Positions 43,115 through 52,783 of a stretch of 64,000 nucleotides of DNA are shown here, piece by piece; position 1 is the stretch's first letter; each line of letters opens with the position of its first letter. A model generated the notes under the pieces. That model was not told the DNA's origin and searched no databases. It saw only the letters and a list, made by a program, of their open reading frames with translations. The position numbers and the translations under genes are program-made. Origin of the DNA: Eubacterium sp. MSJ-21 (lineage in GTDB: Bacteria; Bacillota; Clostridia; Lachnospirales; Lachnospiraceae); NCBI RefSeq assembly GCF_018918185.1, contig NZ_JAHLPZ010000006.1:1-64000 (forward strand). Direction: 5' to 3'.

Positions 43115-46100
43115 GCCTTCTCCTCCTCATATAACCTTGAAACATCAATCACGCTCTCCTCTATGAGTGCAAGCATGATGTCAACCAGCTTCGGATCAAA
43201 CTGTGTGCCGCGTCCTTTTTTCAGTTCGCCCAGCACAAAATCAAAATCCAGTTTCTTCCGATAGACACGATTCGCCGTCATCGCGTCAAATGCATCCGCG
43301 ATTCCGATGATTCTCGCATTTAACGGGATCTCCTCACCCTTTAATCCATGTACATATCCCTTTCCATCATACCGTTCATGATGATACAAAGCACCCTCCT
43401 GCACATTGTCAATAAGCGTGAACTTCTTTAGAATCTCCGCACCTTTGACTACATGTGATTTCATAATCTCATATTCCTCGTCGTCGAGTCTGGATGGTTT
43501 GTTCAATACACGATCCGGGATACCAATCTTTCCGATATCATGTAAAAGCGCTGTCTTCCGCAATGTCTCACATTGTTCCGCATTATAGCCAAGCCGCTGC
43601 GCAATCAGCACCGAATATTCCGACACCCTCACTGAATGCTGACTTGTATTTTCGTCCTTCGCATCCACCGTTCGTGCAATCGTAAGCACTGTTTCATTTC
43701 CCATTTCAATCTGGTTTTTCGCAAACTCGAGTTCCCGCTTCTGCATTGCAATCGTCCGCTGGATCTGTGTGCGGATCACAAGCCACGCCATATAGAACAT
43801 TGCCAGTGCGAATACGAAGATCGCATACAGCCGGAACCACCAGTAATCATAGATTTCCTTTTCCTTCTCGATTGTATAAGTGCTCTCTGCCACGACAGAC
43901 TGTCCTTTGCTGTCTAAGACTGCCAGATGGAATATGTAGGTATTTGTCGAAAGATTCGTATAGACAACATTCGTAAGCTCGCTTTGTCGTACCACCTTCG
44001 GCTCCTTGTCAAAGCCCTCTAACCAGATACTGACATACGGATCATTCACTGAATAGTTGATGACCTCTGGTACGATCTCAATCCGGTTCACGCCACGCTC
44101 TAAGATCGTTGGTTCCCCGCGTTCCACCTTGACGACCGTATCATCGATTTTGATCGTCTTCACATACATACGATAGGAACGGGTTGCCACATCATACTGA
44201 TTCAGATTGAACTTCATCACACCGGTATCCGTAGACAGATATAGATTCTCGTCCGCATCCATATAATTCCATGAATTCGGAGTCAGGCTCTTCTGCAAGC
44301 CCATCTTTGCATTCAGAAGCTTATATTCCAAATCCCCGCCTTCGAGCAGTTCTTTCTTATCCACGACATAGATGCCCGCTGAGCTAAGCACAAACAGTGT
44401 TCCATCCTGCCGCTCGACGATATCAAAGTTATTATAATATGGGAAGTTCGTGCACTCCCGGATATTCCCATCCGCATCCATATAGGAAAGGCTGTTACTC
44501 GTCACTACGAACACGCCCTCCTCATTCATTGACTTTACCAGACGCATAACGACGCCGGAGGAAAGTCCGTCTTCCTTCGAATAATGTCCGATTACTTTTC
44601 CATCCTGTATCCGGTAGATACCGGCACCGTCGCTACCTGCAAGTACGCTGCCATCCGAGCATTCCATCAGACACAGCAGCTTCGTATTCTCCAGTCCATC
44701 TTCCGATCCGATTGTTGCCGTGACTTTTCCATCCCTGATATAGGTAATTCCAGAATCTCCAGATGCCATGATCGTTCCATCTCCCAGTTCAATCAATGAT
44801 CGAAACCGCTGTCCGTTCGCATTCACGGTTTCATCATACACCGTAAAGCTGCTATCGCGAGATACTTGATAGATACCTTTTCCGGCTGTCGCAATCCAGA
44901 GGGTATCCTGACTGTCAACCATCAGGTTTCGGATACGAACACCTTCTAATTCCTGCGTCAGTTCATTTTGTATCTTCCGGTTCCGGCTTCCATCTACGAT
45001 TGCCAGACCATTGTCCATACCGATATACAGATTCCCCTGCCAATACGCTGTACTGTTTACAACCTCTGCATCCAGACCGGCTTCTGTATTTATATCTGTA
45101 AATACTGACTGGCACATACGTAGCAGACCGAGTCTCGAGGATACAAACCAATAGTTGCCCTGATAATCGATCAGCACATGCTCGAGTGAACTGTTAAACT
45201 GGTTCATCTTGATTTCATGATACCGCTCATTTGCATCCAGATATCCCGCTCCGTTATACGCACATACATAGAGCAATCCGTCCTGTACAGTGAGCGATGC
45301 AATCTCTGATATCCCTGTACAGGTAATCGTCTTTTTCTCTTTCAATCCATCCTCAGTTACTGCATACCGGATAATTTTGTTTCCTTCCGTGCCAACATAC
45401 AGACTGCCATCCTCCGTGAACTGACAGCAGGTATATCCGTTTTCCTTATTCTGATATCTTGCAACAACCTCTGTGCCACGCACCAGATATAAGACGCCTT
45501 CGTCTGTGACAACTGCCACATTTCCTTCGTCATCGGCACTGACGCTGTATGCATAGACGATCTCCTCGATATTGGTATCAACAGACAAACCACCTGACAA
45601 AGTCACAACCGACAAGCTCCCGGTTGTTCCGATATAATATCTTCCGTCTGCCCCCTGCGTGATACACCGGACAGAATCTGCGCCGAGCCCGTCGCTTTCA
45701 TCGAGCACATTTGCGATGTTGTCGTTGATGCAGATGGAGAGTCCACTGTCATTCGTACCAATCCACAATCGACCTGCTTCATCCGTGTACAGACAGTTCG
45801 CATTCTTGACCGATTCGAAATTATCCATCAACGTAAACTGCGTGCCATTATACCGGTACAATCCTCCATATGTTCCAATCCACAGCACGCCATCCGTCGT
45901 CTGCGCGATATCATTTGCCTTACCACCCGGAAGACCATTCTCGTTGTTGTAGATGGTCTGTACATACCGGTCAAAATCAATCTCACCTGTACCACCCGCT
46001 GCATAGCTCGTGCCACCATATGTAAACAACAGCTGTATCGTAAGCACAATGGTCAGCAATGCTGCGACAACACGCGCTGTCTTTTTTTTATTCTCTTTCT

Positions 46101-46647
46101 TTTTTATTTTTCGGAAAATCCTAATCAGAAAATAAAGGCACAGGCACATCAGCACCTTGTCTAAGAAATCAATATAAAACTGTCCGGCAATATGGCTCAC
46201 AAGACTATTAATGCCAATACTTGTGAAGAGAGCAATAATACCATCGCCCCACACATTCTGAACCTGTCCGTCAAAGAAAATATAATTACATGGTACAGAG
46301 ACAACGACCGAAACGAGTGTCAGCAGGAATCCTACTGACAATGTACCAAACAAATGCTCAAACCACCGTCGCTTCGCACAGACTCCCACTATGATTCCAA
46401 TCGCCGTACTGACAATGCCATATATGATATAGGTATAGGAATACAAAATACCATACGCGATATTGAGTGAGATTCCGACAATCGCACCGCATACCGGTCC
46501 TAACAGATATGCAATCAAGACGGTTCCAAAAGAATCCAGCCAAAAAGGAAGATTAAATGCTTCTCCAAACATCTTCCCTGCATAATTCAAAAAAATACTC
46601 ACGACCACCATGGCACAGATACTGTACCATTTTCTATCCTTCTTCAT
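43111..46647 (-). CDS. Membrane/beta-propeller/HD-GYP signalling protein
   Basis: The start is ATG 46647 with GGAGAGG upstream (1178 residues). Residues about 5-195 are five or six membrane helices resembling an ECF-type S component (SFGTVLIAYLLGPVCGAIVG). Another helix at about 190-215 leads to two-component-regulator propeller repeats (about 215-830: ILWIGTYGGLYRYN, LWIGTNDSGLSI and so on), a Y_Y_Y-like domain (to about 935), a membrane helix (about 940-960), a short coil and an HD-GYP domain (about 995-1175: LLHDIGKIGIPD, HHERYDGKGYV). The HD motif is intact; the GYP Pro is Val. It should degrade c-di-GMP when an extracellular ligand is sensed. Confidence 0.9.
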   Translation of the reverse strand: MKKDRKWYSICAMVVVSIFLNYAGKMFGEAFNLPFWLDSFGTVLIAYLLGPVCGAIVGISLNIAYGILYSYTYIIYGIVSTAIGIIVGVCAKRRWFEHLFGTLSVGFLLTLVSVVVSVPCNYIFFDGQVQNVWGDGIIALFTSIGINSLVSHIAGQFYIDFLDKVLMCLCLYFLIRIFRKIKKKENKKKTARVVAALLTIVLTIQLLFTYGGTSYAAGGTGEIDFDRYVQTIYNNENGLPGGKANDIAQTTDGVLWIGTYGGLYRYNGTQFTLMDNFESVKNANCLYTDEAGRLWIGTNDSGLSICINDNIANVLDESDGLGADSVRCITQGADGRYYIGTTGSLSVVTLSGGLSVDTNIEEIVYAYSVSADDEGNVAVVTDEGVLYLVRGTEVVARYQNKENGYTCCQFTEDGSLYVGTEGNKIIRYAVTEDGLKEKKTITCTGISEIASLTVQDGLLYVCAYNGAGYLDANERYHEIKMNQFNSSLEHVLIDYQGNYWFVSSRLGLLRMCQSVFTDINTEAGLDAEVVNSTAYWQGNLYIGMDNGLAIVDGSRNRKIQNELTQELEGVRIRNLMVDSQDTLWIATAGKGIYQVSRDSSFTVYDETVNANGQRFRSLIELGDGTIMASGDSGITYIRDGKVTATIGSEDGLENTKLLCLMECSDGSVLAGSDGAGIYRIQDGKVIGHYSKEDGLSSGVVMRLVKSMNEEGVFVVTSNSLSYMDADGNIRECTNFPYYNNFDIVERQDGTLFVLSSAGIYVVDKKELLEGGDLEYKLLNAKMGLQKSLTPNSWNYMDADENLYLSTDTGVMKFNLNQYDVATRSYRMYVKTIKIDDTVVKVERGEPTILERGVNRIEIVPEVINYSVNDPYVSIWLEGFDKEPKVVRQSELTNVVYTNLSTNTYIFHLAVLDSKGQSVVAESTYTIEKEKEIYDYWWFRLYAIFVFALAMFYMAWLVIRTQIQRTIAMQKRELEFAKNQIEMGNETVLTIARTVDAKDENTSQHSVRVSEYSVLIAQRLGYNAEQCETLRKTALLHDIGKIGIPDRVLNKPSRLDDEEYEIMKSHVVKGAEILKKFTLIDNVQEGALYHHERYDGKGYVHGLKGEEIPLNARIIGIADAFDAMTANRVYRKKLDFDFVLGELKKGRGTQFDPKLVDIMLALIEESVIDVSRLYEEEKA

Positions 46648-46758
46648 ACGCAATCCTCTCCCCGCCTCGAAAGACGAAATCCTACTCATGTGTTCCCCAA
46701 TTTACTTTTCTATCAGATTTTTTGGATTTCGTCAATATATTTGAGGCGAAAAGGAACA

Positions 46759-49461
46759 TTACAGCTGACGTTCTGCATCTTCTACTCCACCATACCCATA
46801 CAGACATGCCATAGAATTCATGATGTCGTAGGTCAGGTTGCCACCAGCCTGTGCAATATCGGTCACAAACTTTCCAAACAAGATAAACGTCCGGTCTCCA
46901 TAAGCTGCAATATCCCTGCGCAATGCAGCCTCGATGGTTTCCTGTGCATCATTTGTATAGATAAACCGTACATAGCCTGCCATCTTCGGATAATTGTCGA
47001 TGAATTTCTGTAACCAGTCTAACTGGATCTGCACCAGATCCTCCTCAATGCCGATTCGTTTCTCACTTCGTCCCACCTGCAAAGCACTTCCTGCCCTGCA
47101 ATCCTGTAGATAACTTGCAAGCAGATCATCCGACCATACCAGATACCGGCTCTTCCGCATGATAAAAAATGTGTTCCAATCATCCGGATAGATCGTGCTT
47201 CCAAACAGCTTCCACTCCGCATCAATAATCGCCGCTATCGTCTCTTCGCGGTCAAACTGCGGTTCATTGCTCCATTCATGCGCCAGTCCCAGTTCTTCCT
47301 CAAAATCATATTTTGACTTCTCCGTTGTTTTTTCTCTTGCCGCCTGTTTTAAGTCGTTCACATACTCGCGGTAATTTGCCTCCATCTCGGCATCCTCAAC
47401 CGCACCAAAATCACCACGATCCACACGCTGTACCAGATCCTGCGCATAGACATCTAAAAACGTGTCCGTACCCTTTACAACGCCCTGCATCTTAAGCTCC
47501 ATCAACAGATATTCTGCGATATCTTCAAAGCATGACACGATTTCATCCTTATAATTTGTCTCGTAGGCACTGTACGAACGCCCTTCCCATGCCGCTGCCT
47601 GATTCGGAATCACCGCAATCCGGTCAAGAATCGGAGCCACACTGTCAATCAGCGACAGGCTCTGCAAGCCCTTTCGCATCCACTTATAATATGGCGCATA
47701 TTTCTGATTCAGCAGATATATAATCTCCATTGTATACTGCATGCCCTTCGCCACACAGAGATTTGCTGTCACGTAATCCTGACGTGCCATCATACGTGCA
47801 TAATTGGTCTGCGCGGTCTGCGCAAATCCATGCAGCTTCTCCGCCAGCCGCATCATCCATACCTTCGTCGGATAATATTCGAGCAGGCTTTCCCGAATCT
47901 TCGTAAATGCTCCCGCATCATCTCGGAATACCATACCATTCGTTGCAGCAGCAAGCTTCTCCTCTGATATCTGCTGCCAGCTATCCGGAAGAATATAGCC
48001 ACCCTCTGCTGTTTTCTGTACCTTCACACCGAGCAGGTTCTCATAAAATTCCCGCACAGGCGAAACACCTCTTCTGTGCGACAACACTTTGTTTACGGAA
48101 TTCGTCGGTGCTTCAATCCCATTTCCACGCAGGAATTCATCCCCGAAATCAATCAGAAGCTGTTCATAGGATTTCTGCAGCATACCGCCGATGCTCCGGT
48201 AATCTTCTTCCGATAACCAAAGGCAGAATCCTAACGCAAAATCATGATCCCGCGAAATGGCATCATCATATCCAAAACATTCCGATCCTTCACCAACAAG
48301 ACCGACTGCAATCCGCGCCTCATAATTCGGAAATTCCTCATGAATCATCTTCGCCCCATGCATCTCATAGAACCGCCTACAGATATGCAGCCAGTTATTC
48401 TCTGCATCCATCTGTATCGTATCCTCTGATAAGGTATCCACATAATCGGCTATTGTCTGTGCGTTTTCATCTGTTCCAATCTCCTGCGGAACATTTTCTG
48501 CCTGTGCCTCTCCCATATGAACAATATTTGTAAGATATTTGACGGAAGCGTTCGTTTTCATATCTGCGGTCAGAACCGCGGTCTGTTCTTCTTCCTCTTC
48601 TTTTTTCATCTGCTCTGCATAATACTTCGCCTGCTTGTAACGCTCTTCCATCTGTATATATGCATCAGATTTTCCGACATGCTTTTCAACTTCCTGCATT
48701 GCCTGCATATAATAATCGGCGCCCTGCACATACGCTTCCCGCATACAGAGTGCATCGCCCATTGCGGCAAGTGCCGTGCTGTAATGATAATCACGTTTTC
48801 CATCCCATTCAAAGATTCGAAGTGCACGTTCCAGACACTGCAAAGCTTCCTCATACATGGTAGATGCCGTTGTTCCATCCACACGCTGTCCATTTGCTCC
48901 CATCGCTGCCCCACCTGCCAGCTGTAACAACACCTGAGCCAGGTTACAACGCGTTGTCGCCTGCTCCATCCACGCATTCTGCTGCATATCTACAACCGCG
49001 AGTGCGCGTCGGAATGTCTCCTCCGCTTTCTTCAGTTCTCCGCTGCCCTGATAGACAAACGCCCAGTTGTTGTAGAGTGTTGCAAAACGGTAATCTCCCG
49101 CCGAAAGCTTCTCCCGGTAGATGACTTCCACACGTTCAAACAGACTCTGTGCTTTCATATAATATCCAAAAATCCGGTACGCATTTGCAACATTTAACAG
49201 ACTCGTTGCGTATTCTACCGTACCTTCCAGTCCCATCTTTACAAGCGTATCCTCAATATCTGCACAATAGCGAAGCCCTTTCGCATTCTGGTTCGTATCG
49301 CGGCATAATCCCATCATTTCATTCAGCAAAGAAAGTGCCGATGCATAATCCCGCTCATCCATCGCCACTTCAATATTTGTCGTCAGGAACTCCTCTATAT
49401 CCTCCAGAGAATGTGTTCCAAACATATTATCATAATCCATCAACACCTGATTGATATCCAT
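46759..49461 (-). CDS. TPR protein with C-terminal DUF4037 (nucleotidyltransferase-like) region
   Basis: The 900-residue protein has an N-terminal set of tetratricopeptide-like helices (about residues 40-290: ANAYRIFGYYMKAQSLF, NNWAFVYQGSGELKKAEETFRRAL, AAMGDALCMREAYVQGADYYMQ). The later part holds GEGSECFGYDDAISRDHDFALGF (about residues 395-418), the GS-x-D-x-D-like motif of DUF4037, and a long helical C-terminus. DUF4037 proteins look like nucleotidyltransferases, but the substrate is unknown. It lies upstream of the propeller/HD-GYP gene on the same strand with a 111-base gap, so co-expression is possible. Confidence 0.82.
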   Translation of the reverse strand: MDINQVLMDYDNMFGTHSLEDIEEFLTTNIEVAMDERDYASALSLLNEMMGLCRDTNQNAKGLRYCADIEDTLVKMGLEGTVEYATSLLNVANAYRIFGYYMKAQSLFERVEVIYREKLSAGDYRFATLYNNWAFVYQGSGELKKAEETFRRALAVVDMQQNAWMEQATTRCNLAQVLLQLAGGAAMGANGQRVDGTTASTMYEEALQCLERALRIFEWDGKRDYHYSTALAAMGDALCMREAYVQGADYYMQAMQEVEKHVGKSDAYIQMEERYKQAKYYAEQMKKEEEEEQTAVLTADMKTNASVKYLTNIVHMGEAQAENVPQEIGTDENAQTIADYVDTLSEDTIQMDAENNWLHICRRFYEMHGAKMIHEEFPNYEARIAVGLVGEGSECFGYDDAISRDHDFALGFCLWLSEEDYRSIGGMLQKSYEQLLIDFGDEFLRGNGIEAPTNSVNKVLSHRRGVSPVREFYENLLGVKVQKTAEGGYILPDSWQQISEEKLAAATNGMVFRDDAGAFTKIRESLLEYYPTKVWMMRLAEKLHGFAQTAQTNYARMMARQDYVTANLCVAKGMQYTMEIIYLLNQKYAPYYKWMRKGLQSLSLIDSVAPILDRIAVIPNQAAAWEGRSYSAYETNYKDEIVSCFEDIAEYLLMELKMQGVVKGTDTFLDVYAQDLVQRVDRGDFGAVEDAEMEANYREYVNDLKQAAREKTTEKSKYDFEEELGLAHEWSNEPQFDREETIAAIIDAEWKLFGSTIYPDDWNTFFIMRKSRYLVWSDDLLASYLQDCRAGSALQVGRSEKRIGIEEDLVQIQLDWLQKFIDNYPKMAGYVRFIYTNDAQETIEAALRRDIAAYGDRTFILFGKFVTDIAQAGGNLTYDIMNSMACLYGYGGVEDAERQL

Positions 49462-49491
49462 CGGTCGTACCTCCTCTTTTCCCGAATGTTC

Positions 49492-50208
49492 CTACGCACA
49501 CGCCTTTAGCTGCATCGCATCGACAATGCGGCTTCGTACCAGCTTCGCAATCTGCTCCGTTGTAAGCCCCTCATATTCTTCCGGATAGATTGCTGGCAGA
49601 AAATGTACCTGTGTTCTGACACGCCGCAGTGAATTGATCTCAAATGGTTTATAGGAATCCACCAAAAGCACCGGAACTATCGGACAATTTGCGCGCACTG
49701 CACATTTGAACGCCCCCGGCATGAATTCCTTGATCGCATTCCGGTTATGGAAATATCCACCCTCCGGAAACACAATATATCTTCTACCCTTTTTTACTTC
49801 TTTTGTCACCTTCCGAACCGCATCGACCTGACTTTTAATGTCCGTCTTATCAATCCGGCAGCCATCAATCAATGTAATAAACTGATCGACAATAATCATC
49901 TTTGAACGCTTTGCGTCCATCATAACCGTGCAAGGCTTTTTATGTGCATCCATAATTCCAAGTGCATCATATTTTCCCTGATGGTTGGCATACAACACAT
50001 AGCCACCCTCCGCTGGCAGGTTCTCCACGCCCGTCACGTTCGTCCGGATTCTGCCATTCCGTTTCATAACATGAATCACACGCAGTGCCACGCGATAGCG
50101 ATCTGCCTCCGAATAGCGTTCCGCGTTCTTCTCTATATAACTCCCCTTCGCCAGATAATAAATAATATAAGGCAAAGAAATAATAATCACATACCAAAAT
50201 CGCAGCAT
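49492..50208 (-). CDS. Lysophospholipid acyltransferase (PlsC family, second copy)
   Basis: The 238-residue protein has an N-terminal hydrophobic helix, the HX4D motif in YANHQGKYDALG (about residues 74-85) and FPEGGYFHNR. It is clearly a paralogue of the protein at 28989-29723: the same NHQGKYD motif, and the RVRTQVHFLP ending is shared. It likely acylates lysophospholipids at the membrane. It starts at ATG 50208. Confidence 0.88.
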   Translation of the reverse strand: MLRFWYVIIISLPYIIYYLAKGSYIEKNAERYSEADRYRVALRVIHVMKRNGRIRTNVTGVENLPAEGGYVLYANHQGKYDALGIMDAHKKPCTVMMDAKRSKMIIVDQFITLIDGCRIDKTDIKSQVDAVRKVTKEVKKGRRYIVFPEGGYFHNRNAIKEFMPGAFKCAVRANCPIVPVLLVDSYKPFEINSLRRVRTQVHFLPAIYPEEYEGLTTEQIAKLVRSRIVDAMQLKACA

Positions 50209-50225
50209 TTTCTCTCTCCGTCAAA

Positions 50226-50261
50226 AAAATAAAAGGATCTTGTCAAAGACCCTTTTATTTT
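50226..50261 (-). terminator. Terminator after the unknown gene at 50300
   Basis: AAAATAAAAGG (50226-50236) and CCTTTTATTTT (50251-50261) form an 11-bp stem with an additional TCTT/AAGA inner pairing. Its T-rich end faces the acyltransferase start. Confidence 0.8.
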
Positions 50262-50299
50262 AACACTGAATCGTTAGAAATAGCAAACCTTTTGTGCAT

Positions 50300-50929
50300 T
50301 TATTCACTCTGTTTTGACTTGTAATATTCTTCAAACAGTTTATTTGCCGCATCCAATGTTTTGTTACTGATATCCGGCAGATCTCTGCCCCATGCGGAGG
50401 TTGCCTGCTTAAAGCCTTTCTCCATCGCGTGCTGCATCTGGCGCATCTTATCCTCATCGTCGCCGGCGAGAGCACTTGCAAAGTCAAACAATCTCTGTGA
50501 GGTCTGCTTGACACCCCAATACCCATCTTCAGAAACATCCTCCTGCGCCTGTGCCTTTGCAGCAGCATCCACAGTAAAGTTTCCATTTGCAAATATCTTC
50601 CAGATAGAGTCGTCTCCGTTTGCAATTCCGTACGTTCCAGCCTGCTTACCAAGCATCTGTGATACGAGATTTGTGAAACTGGTCTGTCTGCTCTCCTGGT
50701 CCGCTTTGAGCTGCTTTACCAAAGCTGCGCGGTCTTCCTTGCTCATCTTGTTGATGGAATATGGTGCCTTGGCACTTTCCGGCGTGTTCTTCTCGTAAAC
50801 CGCATCCTTCTCTGTCTCAGCAGAAGCCTTCTTCTCGGATGTCTCCGCAGCCTTCGCTGTTACACTGTAATCAGAAATGGTCTCACTCGCAGCCTGCATA
50901 CCTGCCATTGCATTTACCGTCATTCCCAT
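50300..50929 (-). CDS. Unknown soluble protein with low-complexity N-terminus
   Basis: The ATG at 50929, with GGAAGGAG upstream, gives 209 residues; the longer frame upstream is not supported. The first 60 residues are rich in Ala, Thr, Glu and Lys and appear disordered. The rest is helical and polar (KMSKEDRAALVKQLKADQESRQ, MLGKQAG, DKMRQMQHAMEKGFKQA). There is no signal, membrane helix or known motif. The layout resembles flagellar-or export-type soluble proteins of Lachnospiraceae, but I would not name a function. It is closed by a terminator. Confidence 0.65.
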   Translation of the reverse strand: MGMTVNAMAGMQAASETISDYSVTAKAAETSEKKASAETEKDAVYEKNTPESAKAPYSINKMSKEDRAALVKQLKADQESRQTSFTNLVSQMLGKQAGTYGIANGDDSIWKIFANGNFTVDAAAKAQAQEDVSEDGYWGVKQTSQRLFDFASALAGDDEDKMRQMQHAMEKGFKQATSAWGRDLPDISNKTLDAANKLFEEYYKSKQSE

Positions 50930-51061
50930 GTTCTTTTTCTCCTTCCTTAGAATTGTGCGCACATCCTTGTGCTTTTGGAGATGATTTCCATCTCTATTTA
51001 TACTATCGGTGATTTGTCGTGTATAATTAACCTGCCTGCCACAAATCATTTACCAGATACA

Positions 51062-51667
51062 TTAATGAAATGGCCGAATCCGGTAAGTAACTCCCAATTC
51101 ATCACAGATTGCCCGGCATTTTGCCTCTTCTTCCCTCGTGATCGTCGTCTCCACAGTACTTAAGATTACCTTTGGCACATAACGCTTCGCATCCTTTGCG
51201 AATTTCAGCATTGCCTCAAAGGAACCATCCCCGAACTTGCTCCGCACGATCTCCTGATACCGCTTCGCATCCGGCGTGTTCAGACTGATAGAGATTGTGT
51301 CGATCAGACCTGCAAACTTCGGCGTGATATCTTCCTTCCAGATCAGGTCTCCAAGACCGTTTGTATTAATACGGATCGGCTTATCATAATGCGCCTTCAG
51401 ATATTTTGCAATTTCAAGCAGTGCATCCAGCCGTTCGGTCGGCTCGCCAAATCCACAAAATACGATTTCTTCATACGGCGCAACATCTGTTTTCTCAAAC
51501 TCCGCAATCACTTCCTCCACACTTGGCTCATGCTCCAGCCATAGGGGTGCATCATTTACCTCTGATACATGGTCACGTGTCTGTCTCTCGCAGAACGTAC
51601 ATGCACACGGACAGCGGTTCGTCAGATTCACATACAGTCCATTATGCACTTTATATAATATTGTCAT
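51062..51667 (-). CDS. TatD-associated radical SAM protein
   Basis: The ATG at 51667 (MTILYKVHNGLYVNLTNRC) gives 201 residues; a GTG 33 bases upstream overlaps the previous gene and has no better ribosome site. The radical SAM cluster is CPCACTFC, followed by VFCGFGEPTERLDALLE, RINTNG and ISISLNTPD. The family is commonly next to tatD, which is not seen here. The reaction is unknown. It is downstream of yhaM on the same strand. Confidence 0.88.
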   Translation of the reverse strand: MTILYKVHNGLYVNLTNRCPCACTFCERQTRDHVSEVNDAPLWLEHEPSVEEVIAEFEKTDVAPYEEIVFCGFGEPTERLDALLEIAKYLKAHYDKPIRINTNGLGDLIWKEDITPKFAGLIDTISISLNTPDAKRYQEIVRSKFGDGSFEAMLKFAKDAKRYVPKVILSTVETTITREEEAKCRAICDELGVTYRIRPFH

Positions 51668-51692
51668 TGCTTTTCTTACTTCATTACCCACC

Positions 51693-52634
51693 TTACTCAC
51701 CTGTCAATCTTACATTACTTTCAAACATCCGGTTAAATCCAAGCCATTCCGTCTTATCCGCATTCTCCCGGATAATCTCGGTAAATGTCTGCAATTTTGC
51801 ATCCATATTGTCGGCATGTGCGAGTGCCATCGCCTCGATCAGTGCCGGCTTCTTCGGAGATCCATATTCCAGTTCTCCGTGATGCGCCAGGATGCAGTGC
51901 TTCAGCTCATTTGCAAGCTTCAACGGGAATCCCGGAATCTCACGAACCTTATCCGCAATCATCATGGTGCCCATCACGATATGTCCAACTAACTGTCCCT
52001 CGTCGGTGTAATCATTCTGTGGAAAATCGGAAATCTCATCAACCTTACCGATGTCGTGGCAGATTGCTGCTGTCACAAGCAGATCGTGATTGACAACCGG
52101 ATAATTGGCGGCAATATACTCACATAACTTTGCAACCGACAATGAATGCTCCAGCAGACCTCCGATAAATCCATGATGGATGGATTTGGCTGCGGAATGC
52201 TTCTTGAATTTTTCCACAAATGTTTTGTCCTCAACAAAGAACATTTCCAATAGTTTATGTAAATACTGATTTTTTACACCCTGAATCAGTCCCAGTAATT
52301 CCTGATACATCGTATCAATATCTTTGGTTGAACATGGCATATAATCTGCCACATTATATTCTCCCTCGTCAGCCACGCGCACACGTTTGACATTCAGCTG
52401 CAATGCGCCGTTAAAGCTTGTTACCTGTGCATCGACGCGGATGTAATTCATCGGCTCAAAATGTGCAATCGCATTTGAAAGCTCCCAGATCTTCGCGTCC
52501 ACCGTTCCCGTCTTATCCTGAAGCTGCAAAGAGTAATATGTCTTTCCAGCCTTTGTCTTCGCTACCACTTTATTTTTACAGAGATAGATTTCCGATACCA
52601 TCTCTCCATCACGCAATTCTTTGATATAATTCAT
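51693..52634 (-). CDS. yhaM: 3'-5' exoribonuclease YhaM-family protein
   Basis: The start is ATG 52634 with GGAGGAAGG upstream, giving 313 residues. An OB-fold (KTKAGKTYYSLQLQDKTGTVDAKIW) precedes an HD phosphohydrolase domain (residues about 145-305: HHGFIGGLLEHSLSVAKLC, AAICHDIGKVDEI, VGHIVMGTMMI, CILAHHGELEYGSPKKP). YhaM degrades RNA or single-stranded DNA from the 3' end. Its end is 25 bases before the radical SAM gene. Confidence 0.92.
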   Translation of the reverse strand: MNYIKELRDGEMVSEIYLCKNKVVAKTKAGKTYYSLQLQDKTGTVDAKIWELSNAIAHFEPMNYIRVDAQVTSFNGALQLNVKRVRVADEGEYNVADYMPCSTKDIDTMYQELLGLIQGVKNQYLHKLLEMFFVEDKTFVEKFKKHSAAKSIHHGFIGGLLEHSLSVAKLCEYIAANYPVVNHDLLVTAAICHDIGKVDEISDFPQNDYTDEGQLVGHIVMGTMMIADKVREIPGFPLKLANELKHCILAHHGELEYGSPKKPALIEAMALAHADNMDAKLQTFTEIIRENADKTEWLGFNRMFESNVRLTGE

Positions 52635-52783
52635 GTTCTTCCTTCCTCCATCCTGCACTTTGCTCCTCCCTATTTATAACACTTATATGTGCTTTTCGCA
52701 AGCGTATATACATAGGATAATTCTTGTCAGTCCCCGAAATATATGCTATCTTAAATCTATACTATTTTAAGGAGTGTGATTCT

